NCBI RefSeq assembly: GCF_000255135.1
Contig: NC_016751.1
Location: 558,001-622,000, forward strand
Reading direction: 5' to 3'
DNA: 64,000 nt
From: Marinitoga piezophila KA3
Lineage (GTDB): Bacteria; Thermotogota; Thermotogae; Petrotogales; Petrotogaceae
The position numbers and the translations under genes were made by a program. This document shows positions 8,106 through 16,675 of the stretch, in pieces; the stretch's first letter is position 1, and each line of letters begins with the position of its first letter. A model generated the notes under the pieces. It was given only the letters and a program-made list of their open reading frames with translations. It made no database searches and was not told where the DNA came from.

Positions 8106-9962
8106 CTAAAATTTATATTTTATAGGATTAAATTCCTTTCCATCACCTTTAAAGAATCTTGTAAAAAATTCATAATACTCAAGCCTCAACGTTTGAATAA
8201 ATACTACAAGACCTTCAAGAACGATTATTATTATATTTCCAAGCAATAAAATAACAAATGACGATACGGGATTATTTGTCATTTTTGCCATCATATAAAA
8301 AGCCAAAAACAAGCCTGCATGATTCATTGCAAAAGCACCAAGCCTTATAAATGAAAGCGTATTACTCAAATATCCCAATAATACTTCAAATAAATCAAAG
8401 AATCCCTGAACAATTTTCTCTCCAAATTTCCCTTCTTCAAATAAAATACTTCTTAAATATATTAAAACTACTAATGTAATTATGAATATATAACTTATTT
8501 TTGGAAATACCCCATTTTTCATCATATAGAATACTGAACCTAATAATATCCAATACAAGGCTATTCCAGATATACCATTTGGATCAAATAATAAAAAGCT
8601 TTTTTCTCCACGTCTAATTCTATTTGCTATATTTAAAATCATTGCCACAGTTATAATTGCTATACCAAAATACACAGAAAGCAATAAGAAATAATTTATA
8701 TTATCCATAGGACGTTTCCACAATGGATGTATAATATCTTCAAACCCAAAAACGCTTCCATATAAAACTCCAAATAGCATTGAAGATAACCCTGACGCAC
8801 CTATTACATAAAACAAATCGGAACCTTTCTTTTTATATAACCAAAAACCTAATGCCGAAAGTATAAAACCATGTCCTACGTCACCAAACATCATTCCATA
8901 GAAAAACAAAAACATTAAAGTTATTAACGGCGTTGGATCAATTTCATCACTTGATGGAACACCAAACATTTTCACAATAAATTCAAAATGTTTGAAAAAT
9001 CCCTTATTATTTAAAATAGTTGGTGCTTTATCATTAAATGCATATCTTAAAAGTAATATGTAATCATTTGTATTTACATGTTTTTCAAGTTCTTGATATG
9101 TTTCTCTGGTAGTCCAACCAGATATTACAAAAAAGTTTTCTGTAAACTTAACATTTTGAGCAAGATCATATATGTTTTTTAGAACAAATATGTAATCAAA
9201 ATATTTGTATATAAATCTTCTATTTTCGAAAAATATCTTCTTTTTTGCCATATTTAGCATTTCTATTTCATACTCAATGGACTTGTATTCATCATATAAT
9301 AAAAGTAATATGTCTTTTGGATAACCTGCATAGTCTTCATTAATCTTATATTCGACAAAATTTGCTATGGATAAAATCTTTTCTATTTTTAAATTGGAAT
9401 CATATATTATAAAAACCCAGGTATTTACCTCATCCGAGTCAAGGATAATGCTTATTATATTCTCCTTTTTTATACTGTCACAAAACCTTTCAAAATAAAG
9501 CTTATTTAATTTTCCTATCCTATATTTTAAACGTTTCATTTTTTTTAGATCTGATACATCTATATCTATATTTTTCAATTTTTCAAATAATTCAATTTCC
9601 TTTGACAAAATTTCTTTTTTTTCGCTTAACTCTGACATTTTATTTGATATATTTTCCAGTTCTGTATTCAACTTTTCTGAAAAATTACTTATTTCATCCT
9701 TATCTATAATCATAGGGAAATCTATTTCTTTAACTTTTGGTTTGGGGGTTCTATTTACACTATTGAATATATTCATAAAATCATCATATATCTGTTTATA
9801 TGGATTTTCTTTTTCTGTTTTCAATTGTTTTAATATTTTTTTATCTATTACCTTTTCAAGAGGAACTATTTCTATATTATTAGAATCGAGAATCTTTTTT
9901 GAAATAATTTCCAATTCATATTTATTGGATATTATAGTGAATGGTATCATTTCTTTTTTCAT
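8106..9962 (-). CDS. atpI: V-type ATP synthase subunit I (membrane stator)
   Basis: The large membrane stator subunit (618 aa) carrying the ion half-channels. Residues 1 to about 320 are a cytoplasmic, coiled-coil-rich arm with 'NISNKMSELSEKKEILSKE'; the rest holds about eight membrane segments beginning near 'LITLMFLFFYGMMFGDVGHG'. The essential arginines of the family fall at about residues 540 (SFIRLGAFAMNHAG) and 593 (QTLRLEYYEFF). It begins 5 bases after subunit C's stop with the SD GGGGGTG. A folded 200-bp element separates it from the proteolipid gene. Confidence 0.95.
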   Translation of the reverse strand: MKKEMIPFTIISNKYELEIISKKILDSNNIEIVPLEKVIDKKILKQLKTEKENPYKQIYDDFMNIFNSVNRTPKPKVKEIDFPMIIDKDEISNFSEKLNTELENISNKMSELSEKKEILSKEIELFEKLKNIDIDVSDLKKMKRLKYRIGKLNKLYFERFCDSIKKENIISIILDSDEVNTWVFIIYDSNLKIEKILSIANFVEYKINEDYAGYPKDILLLLYDEYKSIEYEIEMLNMAKKKIFFENRRFIYKYFDYIFVLKNIYDLAQNVKFTENFFVISGWTTRETYQELEKHVNTNDYILLLRYAFNDKAPTILNNKGFFKHFEFIVKMFGVPSSDEIDPTPLITLMFLFFYGMMFGDVGHGFILSALGFWLYKKKGSDLFYVIGASGLSSMLFGVLYGSVFGFEDIIHPLWKRPMDNINYFLLLSVYFGIAIITVAMILNIANRIRRGEKSFLLFDPNGISGIALYWILLGSVFYMMKNGVFPKISYIFIITLVVLIYLRSILFEEGKFGEKIVQGFFDLFEVLLGYLSNTLSFIRLGAFAMNHAGLFLAFYMMAKMTNNPVSSFVILLLGNIIIIVLEGLVVFIQTLRLEYYEFFTRFFKGDGKEFNPIKYKF

Positions 9963-9966
9963 CTTA

Positions 9967-11007
9967 TTACACCCCCATTAATAACAAAAACTCTTTAATC
10001 TTTTCATTTGGCAATTTATATCTTTTTCCTTCAATTAATGTTATTAAATCCTTATATTCATATTCCCTTATATACAAATATCCACTCATTACATCAAATC
10101 CATTTTGTGTATGAGATATTAGCTTCCTTGATGATTTCAACAAAATTCTTTCACATAACCTTTCAATAATATATGGAAAAATTTCCGGATCAATATTTTT
10201 AAAGAATTCACCATATTTATTTTCAGTTAATTTTGCAAGAAATTCATCTGTATTGGAAGCATTTGCAAGTTCTCTTAATTCATCCTGAGTTAATCTATAA
10301 TGTATAGGCATTAGAAAATTCAAAACCTCTTCTGGAGACAACTTAAATAATATTCTTGAACGATATATCCACTGTATATTAGCAAGATCCATTTGTTCAT
10401 AGAAAAGATATTTCAAGTTTTTTCCAAACATTGGCATTAAACTCAACATCGATTTCATATTGGTAAAATACCAGAAATCAAAAGCATTAAGAAGATATTG
10501 AATTTTTCCATTCTTTTGATAATTACTGTAAGCAGGTTCAAATATGGAGCCATACACACTATTTTTAAATACATTTAATGCATCATCAAAAGATTTAATA
10601 GTAAGCAGGGTATCTGTGGATATACTCTGGTGGTATAAGGGGAAGAATTTCTCCTCTGTAATATATTCAGGATGTTCAGAATGCAGGGAACGAAGGATAA
10701 ATTTTATATTTTCTATTTCAAATCTCTTTTCCATTAATTTGAAGAATCTTTGACCTTCAACTGGAAGATAGAAATATATATTATAAAAATCTTTTAAAAT
10801 TGCCTGTCTTATAAGTATTTCTACATCTCTTCTATGTAGTTTTGAAATATCCACATTTTCAAAATATTCTTTGTAATGTGTATTTGCTTTAAGATATTCG
10901 GTTACCTCTGTAACCGTTTCTGTATTTATCAAATTATTAAAGTCTTCCTCTGTCAATATTTTTGAATGCAAGACTTTAACCTTTGACATTAGGGCTGGAA
11001 ATTTCAA
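9967..11007 (-). CDS. atpC: V-type ATP synthase subunit C
   Basis: The funnel-shaped adaptor (about 346 aa) that links the rotor ring to the central stalk. It is nearly all helical, with 'RDVEILIRQAILKDFYNIYFYL' spread over about residues 60-85, 'MPMFGKNLKYLFYEQMDLANIQWIYR' in the middle, and a C-terminal 'REYEYKDLITLIEGKRYKLP' that matches AtpC/NtpC ends. I place the start at the TTG 11007-11005 because GGAGATGAT lies 9 bases upstream; an in-frame ATG at 11016 and TTG at 11022 are alternatives without a good SD. Confidence 0.88.
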   Translation of the reverse strand: MKFPALMSKVKVLHSKILTEEDFNNLINTETVTEVTEYLKANTHYKEYFENVDISKLHRRDVEILIRQAILKDFYNIYFYLPVEGQRFFKLMEKRFEIENIKFILRSLHSEHPEYITEEKFFPLYHQSISTDTLLTIKSFDDALNVFKNSVYGSIFEPAYSNYQKNGKIQYLLNAFDFWYFTNMKSMLSLMPMFGKNLKYLFYEQMDLANIQWIYRSRILFKLSPEEVLNFLMPIHYRLTQDELRELANASNTDEFLAKLTENKYGEFFKNIDPEIFPYIIERLCERILLKSSRKLISHTQNGFDVMSGYLYIREYEYKDLITLIEGKRYKLPNEKIKEFLLLMGV

Positions 11008-11024
11008 GGCTATCATCTCCAATT

Positions 11025-11345
11025 TTATTTTATTATAATTTTTTCAATAATTTTATTACTAATCTCATCTATATTATCATTTAATTTATCATACCTTTCT
11101 TTTAATTTTTTGATATCGTTTTCAAGCGTTTCAAAAAGCTTTTTTTCTTTTTCCTTTGCAGAATTTATTATTTCTTTACATTCGTTTTCAATCTCTTGGA
11201 ATAATTTTTCTTTTTCATTGTCAATATCTTTTTTCTTTTTTTCAAAAAGCTTTTTTAATTCCTGTTCAGCAGTTTCCAATTTTTTAGAATGTTCAACTTC
11301 AGCATTTACAAGTTTTTTAACTATTTCTTCTGGGGAATATTCCAT
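11025..11345 (-). CDS. atpH: V-type ATP synthase short stalk subunit (H/G type)
   Basis: A 106-aa, almost wholly helical, Lys/Glu-rich protein with heptad-like spacing from residue 5 to 100. It lacks a membrane segment. The opening 'SPEEIVKKLVNAEVEHSKKLETAE' region resembles bacterial V-type G/H (NtpF) subunits, which pair with subunit E in the peripheral stalk. Its place as first gene of the operon is where NtpF lies in Enterococcus and similar clusters. The SD GGAGGTG is strong. Low-complexity coiled coils are hard to assign by sequence, so position carries much of the weight. Confidence 0.82.
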   Translation of the reverse strand: MEYSPEEIVKKLVNAEVEHSKKLETAEQELKKLFEKKKKDIDNEKEKLFQEIENECKEIINSAKEKEKKLFETLENDIKKLKERYDKLNDNIDEISNKIIEKIIIK

Positions 11346-11368
11346 TTTTACACCTCCTTCTGTTATAC

Positions 11369-11374
11369 ATTATA
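11369..11374 (-). promoter_or_regulatory. Possible -10 box for the V-ATPase operon
   Basis: TATAAT lies 24 bases upstream of the first ATPase start codon, on the minus strand. The region 17 bp further up is A/T-rich without a good -35, and TGN is absent, so this is a weak call based on position. Confidence 0.4.
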
Positions 11375-11602
11375 CTCCTTTAAAAATTAAAATAAAAATA
11401 AAAATATGGATTTTTATAAATAGATATTATTAAGAAAAAATTAAAGATATAATCTGTCATATTTAATTATATCTCATTGAAAAATCTAAAAACGTGATTT
11501 TAATCCTTGATTTTTTTTAACGCGTCTGATACTTTAATTAATATAAAATAAACTTTTTATGGATATAATTAAAATAAAGTTAAAATAGAAAGGAGCAAAT
11601 TA

Positions 11603-12373
11603 ATGAAAATAGCTTTTATCTCAGATATACATGCAAACTTAGAAGCTTTTGAATCTGTTTTAAAGGATATTGAAAAAAAAGAAATAAATGAAATTTATTG
11701 TCTTGGAGATATAGTTGGCTATGGTCCAAATCCAAATGAAGTTATTGAAATAATTAAAAATAAAAATATTAAATGTGTCAGAGGAAATTATGATGATGCA
11801 ATAGGATTTGAAAAAGAAAGCTGCGGATGTGCATATAACCCTGGAAGAGAAACAGAAGTTGGTGATGAATCGATAAACTGGACTATAAAAAATACTTCAA
11901 AAGAAAATAAAAAATTTTTAAGGGAATTACCATTATATATGGAATTTGAAAAAGAAAATCTCAGATTTTTTCTAACCCATGGTAGCCCTTTTGATAATTT
12001 ATTTGAGTATATAAAACCTTCTGATAATGCAGAAAAGTTCATAAAAATATCCCGGTATAATAATTCAGAAATATTTGTATTTGGTCATACACATTTAATG
12101 ATGGCAAAACATATTAATGGAAAAGTTATACTTAACCCTGGAAGTGTAGGAAGAACAAAAGACGGGGAACCCTTAGCTACATATTTAATTATGGATATAT
12201 TCAATGGCATTTATTTTTATGAATTCATTAAAGTAAAATATAATGTAAAAACTACCATAGAAAAAATTGTAAATGTTGGATTACCTGTTGAATTAGCTGT
12301 TGTTTTAGCTTTAGGAAAAACATATAATATGGGAAAAGCTAAAATTAATTCAAGAATTGGTTTTAGATTGTAA
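11603..12373 (+). CDS. Metallophosphoesterase (YfcE/MJ0936-like)
   Basis: A 256-aa calcineurin-like phosphoesterase. The metal-binding motifs appear in order: DIHANLEAF (residues about 7-15), GDIVGYGPNP (about 36-45), RGNYD (about 62-66), THGSP (about 120) and GHTH (about 153-156) followed by NPGSVG. These bind two divalent metals that activate water for phosphodiester or phosphomonoester cleavage. The substrate cannot be read from sequence; relatives include phosphodiesterases for cyclic or small nucleotides. It is the first gene of a plus-strand run with two diguanylate cyclases. A TATAAT at 11564-11569 may belong to its promoter but lacks a clear -35. Confidence 0.87.
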   Translation: MKIAFISDIHANLEAFESVLKDIEKKEINEIYCLGDIVGYGPNPNEVIEIIKNKNIKCVRGNYDDAIGFEKESCGCAYNPGRETEVGDESINWTIKNTSKENKKFLRELPLYMEFEKENLRFFLTHGSPFDNLFEYIKPSDNAEKFIKISRYNNSEIFVFGHTHLMMAKHINGKVILNPGSVGRTKDGEPLATYLIMDIFNGIYFYEFIKVKYNVKTTIEKIVNVGLPVELAVVLALGKTYNMGKAKINSRIGFRL

Positions 12374-12431
12374 TCTATTATTATAATAATATTAATATAA
12401 TTATTTTAACATTAAAATAAGGGGGCCCGTT

Positions 12432-13898
12432 ATGAAAAAATTTCTTACCTCTTTACTTCTTTTTATGGCATTGCTTTTTTTTGTTTCATGGTTATTTCTA
12501 CCAAGAGGATATGTTTTAAAAGATTGGAATATTGAAGTTCCATTTTATAAAATTCTTGAAACTCCAGATAAAATAACCTTAGAAACAACTTTTAAAAAAG
12601 TTGATTATAATTCTTTGATAATCCCAAAAATAGCGGGAACAAGAATACAGGTTTTTATCAATAATAATATGATATATGATTTTGGAAGCAGTTCTGGAAA
12701 TCTCTGGAATAAAGCTTTTCTTGTACGTTTCAACAAAAATATATTAAATGAAAATAATACTTTAAAACTTGTAATTGAAGGTGCATATGATTATGGTTTA
12801 AGATATTATCCATATTTGGTTTCAGAAAATGTAGCCAATAAATATTATTTATTGATAAAAATATTCAACGAAGATATTTACCTGATAATAATTGGTAGTT
12901 CTTTAATTCTCGGTATTATTTTAATACTTTTATCCTATAGAGAAATTAATAGAAAACATTTCTTTTTTCTCGGGCTATCTCTAATATTTGTGGGTTTATA
13001 TTTAATAGATTTCCATACACGTGTAAGCAATGGAAGCTTAATGCAATATTTTATTTTAAAGAAAATACTGATAACTTTTTCTTTTCTAAGTTCTCTATAT
13101 ATAATGCAAAGTGTAGAATTCTATATTTACAGCTATATAAAGGATAAATTTTTAATTATATTAACATTTTTAGCTATTTTGATAATCTGGGCCACTCCTA
13201 ACTTTTATATATTAAAAAAGGTCTATGACATATCCAATTTAATAATTATTTTAAATCTTTTGGCAGCGGTATTTAGAATACATCAAAACGCTTTAAACCT
13301 TTATTATTTTTCAACATGGTTTTTGCTCTTTACGTCATTTCAATCAATTATAGTAGTATTATTTAAAATAAATCAACCGGTAATCTTTAATTATGGTATG
13401 TTAATTGTAAGTTTAAGCTATGGTTTTCATCTGGTAATTAATTATAGACTTCTTGCTGAACATAGTAATAAAATGTATAAAAAAGCTATCATGGATCCAC
13501 TTACCAATGCATATAATAGAAGTTTTCTTGAAGAAATTCCACATAAGGGGAAATTAGTATTAATAGACCTTGATGATTTAAAAAAGATAAATGATGAATT
13601 TGGCCATAAAAAAGGCGATGAAATATTAAAAGAATTTGTGGAAATTGCAAAAAACAATCTGAGAGAATCAGACTATGTAATAAGAATGGGCGGAGATGAA
13701 TTTATATTAATTATTAATGCCAAAAATGCTGAAAATATTATAGAGCGTATTAGAAATATTTTTAAAAACAAAACTGGTTATGACTTTTCATATGGTATTT
13801 CTGATTTTAAAGAATTCTATACTTCTTTTGAAGAAGCTGATGAAAAAATGTATATAATGAAAAAAAAGAAAAAAAATTCAAATGTTAAAGAGGGATAA
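12432..13898 (+). CDS. Membrane diguanylate cyclase with 7TMR-DISM-like sensor
   Basis: A 488-aa protein. It has an N-terminal membrane segment (about 3-25), an extracytoplasmic beta-rich domain (about 30-140) with a jelly-roll-like 'IPKIAGTRIQVFINNNMIYDFG' region, seven or so membrane segments (about 145-345), and a GGDEF domain (about 355-475). This layout resembles the 7TMR-DISM receptors. The catalytic GGDEF is intact at residues about 420-424, and RESD five residues before it is a product-inhibition I-site, so c-di-GMP synthesis is expected. The GGDEF part is short, suggesting a minimal domain. The SD is GGGGG. The next gene starts 3 bases after its stop. Confidence 0.88.
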   Translation: MKKFLTSLLLFMALLFFVSWLFLPRGYVLKDWNIEVPFYKILETPDKITLETTFKKVDYNSLIIPKIAGTRIQVFINNNMIYDFGSSSGNLWNKAFLVRFNKNILNENNTLKLVIEGAYDYGLRYYPYLVSENVANKYYLLIKIFNEDIYLIIIGSSLILGIILILLSYREINRKHFFFLGLSLIFVGLYLIDFHTRVSNGSLMQYFILKKILITFSFLSSLYIMQSVEFYIYSYIKDKFLIILTFLAILIIWATPNFYILKKVYDISNLIIILNLLAAVFRIHQNALNLYYFSTWFLLFTSFQSIIVVLFKINQPVIFNYGMLIVSLSYGFHLVINYRLLAEHSNKMYKKAIMDPLTNAYNRSFLEEIPHKGKLVLIDLDDLKKINDEFGHKKGDEILKEFVEIAKNNLRESDYVIRMGGDEFILIINAKNAENIIERIRNIFKNKTGYDFSYGISDFKEFYTSFEEADEKMYIMKKKKKNSNVKEG

Positions 13899-13900
13899 TT

Positions 13901-15166
13901 ATGTATTATTTCAATGAAGATGGAAAATTCATATATAAAAACACTAAATTTAATAACAAAAGCTTTGCAATTCCAGTGGTTACAGATACACATATGCATA
14001 TATTGGGATTTGGTGAAAAACTTTTAAATCCTGACCTTTTACATATGAAAGATAATGAAATAATTGAGCTAATTCTAAAAAAAATAAATGAAGCACCTGA
14101 AAAAATCATTCTAAGAGGTTGGATGAATACAAAAATAAATATTGGTATGCTGGATAATATTACCAAAGATATTCCTATTATTATGATAAGAAATTGTGGT
14201 CATATTGCTTTAGTTAATTCTAAAGTTTTTGAAGATATTGATTTTAAAAATAAAGAAAATATTGATGTAAAAACCGGATTAGTAAAAGAAAAAGCACTTG
14301 AAGAAATTTATAATAAATATGGCTATTTTTCTGATATTAATAAAGCATTTTCTACTGCAAAAGATTATCTATTAAAACGAGGATATGGTTATATACATTC
14401 TGATGATTTACACGGAATTGATATAAATGAACTTCCACAAGATGAGGAATTATTTATATATGAAAAAATAGCTGTAAATAATTTTGATGAATTAATTCAA
14501 TTAAATAATAAGAAAATATTCAAAAAATATAAAGCTGTAAAAGTTTATATAGATGGCTCTTTTGGAGGAAGAACCGCATATTTAAGAGAAGTATATAATG
14601 ATAATAAAAATACATACGGTATATTAAATTGGAAAAAAGATGAACTTAAAAAGGTGATAGAATTTTGTGAAAATAACAATTTACACCTTGCAATGCACGC
14701 AATAGGAGATAAGGCTATAGATATTATTCTTGACTCTTTTGAGGAATTAAAACCTGAAAAATGGCATAGAATTATTCACGCTTCAATGTTACATGATGAA
14801 CAAATTGAAAAAATTAAAAGGTTTAAACTTATTTTAGATATGCAACCGCAATTTATGAAATCCGATGATAAAATGTTAAATGAAAGATTAGGAAATAGAA
14901 AAGTTCTCACATATAGATTTAAAGAAATTTATAATCATAATATTCCTATGTTCTTTTCTTCTGATGCACCAGTTGAAACACCAGATTGGGTAAGAGATGC
15001 AAAAATCTTAAATTTCTCAGGATTACCCATGGATTATATTTTAAAGACAATAATCTATTCGCCAAAATTAATTGACAGTAAAGATAGAAATAATGGTTAT
15101 ATTATCTTTAAAGAAAATCCTTTAATTAATTTAACCTATCCTGATGAAATTCAAAGGGAGTTTTAA
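13901..15166 (+). CDS. Amidohydrolase family protein (YtcJ/Amidohydro_3-like)
   Basis: A 421-aa metal-dependent hydrolase. It shows THMHILG near residue 30 (HxH metal ligands), 'AVKVYIDGSFGGRTAYL' with the probable bridging lysine, 'AMHAIGDKAID' and 'HRIIHASMLHDEQI' with further His ligands, and 'FFSSDAPVETPDW' with the catalytic Asp. This order is that of the Amidohydro_3 family, whose members are often N-acyl- or amide hydrolases of unknown substrate. It is shorter than most YtcJ proteins (about 530 aa). It sits between two diguanylate cyclase genes with 2-base gaps on both sides, so it is co-transcribed with them. A role in c-di-GMP signalling cannot be inferred from sequence. Confidence 0.8.
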   Translation: MYYFNEDGKFIYKNTKFNNKSFAIPVVTDTHMHILGFGEKLLNPDLLHMKDNEIIELILKKINEAPEKIILRGWMNTKINIGMLDNITKDIPIIMIRNCGHIALVNSKVFEDIDFKNKENIDVKTGLVKEKALEEIYNKYGYFSDINKAFSTAKDYLLKRGYGYIHSDDLHGIDINELPQDEELFIYEKIAVNNFDELIQLNNKKIFKKYKAVKVYIDGSFGGRTAYLREVYNDNKNTYGILNWKKDELKKVIEFCENNNLHLAMHAIGDKAIDIILDSFEELKPEKWHRIIHASMLHDEQIEKIKRFKLILDMQPQFMKSDDKMLNERLGNRKVLTYRFKEIYNHNIPMFFSSDAPVETPDWVRDAKILNFSGLPMDYILKTIIYSPKLIDSKDRNNGYIIFKENPLINLTYPDEIQREF

Positions 15167-15168
15167 AG

Positions 15169-16596
15169 ATGTTATTGTATTTTATATCTGTTGGAATAAT
15201 TCTAATTATTCTCCATCTTTACTTTGTTCGAAAAAGACATGAACAATTAAACAACATTATAAAAGATGCATATAAGATTCTTGATATGCTACCGTTTTCC
15301 ATTGTTATACATGATAAAGAAAATATACATTATAACAACTTAGAATTTAAAAAAATGATTGGAAAAGATATTAATACAAGCAAAGAGTATATTGAACTCT
15401 TTCCTGAATCTGAAAGAAAAAAAATAATAGAAACATATGAAGCGTTAAAACAGGGAAAAGAAGTTCCAGATAGATTTAGAACCATTAACAATAAAATTTA
15501 TTATTTAAATACACAAAAAATAGATGTATTTGGAAAACAATTATTTCTAAGTATCTATAAAGATATGACAGAAATAATAAAAAAAGAAAATGAATTAAGA
15601 GAATTTAAGGAAAAAACAGAAATATTAAATGATATCCTTAAACTTTCATATTCAACAGATTTTGATCTAAAAAATGACATAGGAATAATATACAATTATT
15701 TGAAAAAAATAAATATGATAGACCTTTTTGGTGTTTTTAAATATGAAAAAGAAAATGGTTATTATGAAGAATTTATATATTACAATAACGTGTTTTATAA
15801 TGGAATTCTAAAACCCACACCTGATTTGGCCCTTGAATATATTAGAAAAAACAATATGAAAGAATTAGATGTGCCAATATTCAATAATGAAATAAAAATC
15901 GGCAATAGAAAATACATACTAAATCATGAAATATTTAAAAATAAAATATTTTATTCCAGAATATTTTTATACCATTCCGGCGACAAAAATGCTTCTGCAA
16001 TCTTTATATTTGGCAAAAATAAAGCCATTTCGGAAGAAGATAAAAAATTAATCTCACTAATTATGAATCAGATATATATTACATTTCAATATAAAAGAGT
16101 TATAAAAAATTATAATGAAGAAAAAGAATACTTTAAAAGTATTGCCAATAAAGATCAATTAACAGGATTATATTCCAGATACTTCTTTAATGAATGGATT
16201 ATAAAACATGTAGAATACCTGAAAAGAAGTCAGAAAAACTCTGTTTTTGTGATGATTGATGTTAATGAATTTAAAAAAATAAACGATACATATGGGCATT
16301 TAACTGGTGATAAAGTGCTAAAATACGTAGCAGAAAAGATAAATGATGGAATAAGAAAAATGGATATAGCTGTTAGATATGGTGGTGACGAATTTTTAAT
16401 TGTTTTTCCAGAAACGGATATAAATCATATAAAGAAAAAAATGAATAAAATTTGTGAAGATATTCAGAATAATGAATTTGATTTTGAAGTTGGAATCTCT
16501 TACGGAATATCTGAATTTTCAGGCGAAGACTACCTTGAAGCATTAAAAAAAGCCGATAAGGAGATGTATATAATGAAAGAAGCAAAGGATTGTTAA
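15169..16596 (+). CDS. PAS-GGDEF diguanylate cyclase
   Basis: A 475-aa protein with a short N-terminal membrane anchor (residues 2-18), a PAS-like domain (about 30-140, 'AYKILDMLPFSIVIHDKENI'), a GAF-like or unknown middle region (about 150-310), and a GGDEF domain (about 325-470). YGGDEF is intact at residues about 404-409, and RKMD five residues upstream is a canonical I-site, so active, feedback-inhibited c-di-GMP synthesis is likely. The SD GGGAG is inside the end of the amidohydrolase gene. The stop codon lies inside the loop of the terminator at 16582-16620, making it the last gene of the run. Confidence 0.88.
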   Translation: MLLYFISVGIILIILHLYFVRKRHEQLNNIIKDAYKILDMLPFSIVIHDKENIHYNNLEFKKMIGKDINTSKEYIELFPESERKKIIETYEALKQGKEVPDRFRTINNKIYYLNTQKIDVFGKQLFLSIYKDMTEIIKKENELREFKEKTEILNDILKLSYSTDFDLKNDIGIIYNYLKKINMIDLFGVFKYEKENGYYEEFIYYNNVFYNGILKPTPDLALEYIRKNNMKELDVPIFNNEIKIGNRKYILNHEIFKNKIFYSRIFLYHSGDKNASAIFIFGKNKAISEEDKKLISLIMNQIYITFQYKRVIKNYNEEKEYFKSIANKDQLTGLYSRYFFNEWIIKHVEYLKRSQKNSVFVMIDVNEFKKINDTYGHLTGDKVLKYVAEKINDGIRKMDIAVRYGGDEFLIVFPETDINHIKKKMNKICEDIQNNEFDFEVGISYGISEFSGEDYLEALKKADKEMYIMKEAKDC

Positions 16597-16620
16597 GTCC
16601 TTTGCTTTTTTTATTTTTTT
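16582..16620 (+). terminator. Intrinsic terminator after the PAS-GGDEF gene
   Basis: GCAAAGGA (16582-16589) pairs with TCCTTTGC (16598-16605), followed by a T-rich run. It overlaps the last codons of the upstream gene and ends just before the cadA promoter. Confidence 0.88.
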
Positions 16621-16621
16621 T

Positions 16622-16659
16622 GTTATAATATATTTGAATGATTATTCAATTATTCAAAT
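16622..16659 (+). promoter_or_regulatory. cadA promoter -10 and ArsR/SmtB-type operator
   Basis: TGTTATAAT (extended -10, 16621-16629) is followed at once by a 28-bp imperfect palindrome at 16632-16659. The outer arms ATTTGAAT and ATTCAAAT are perfect inverted repeats and 11 of 14 half-site positions match. A palindrome over the transcription start is the usual place and shape for an ArsR/SmtB/CadC operator. The neighbouring ArsR gene at 18790 is the likely binding protein. Confidence 0.75.
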
Positions 16660-16675
16660 AAAAGAGGTGAGAAAA

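Noticed and set aside
11110-11433. Plus-strand 107-aa ORF opposite the ATPase stalk gene
   Set aside because: Mirror image of the Lys/Glu coiled coil; Phe/Ser-rich, without SD.
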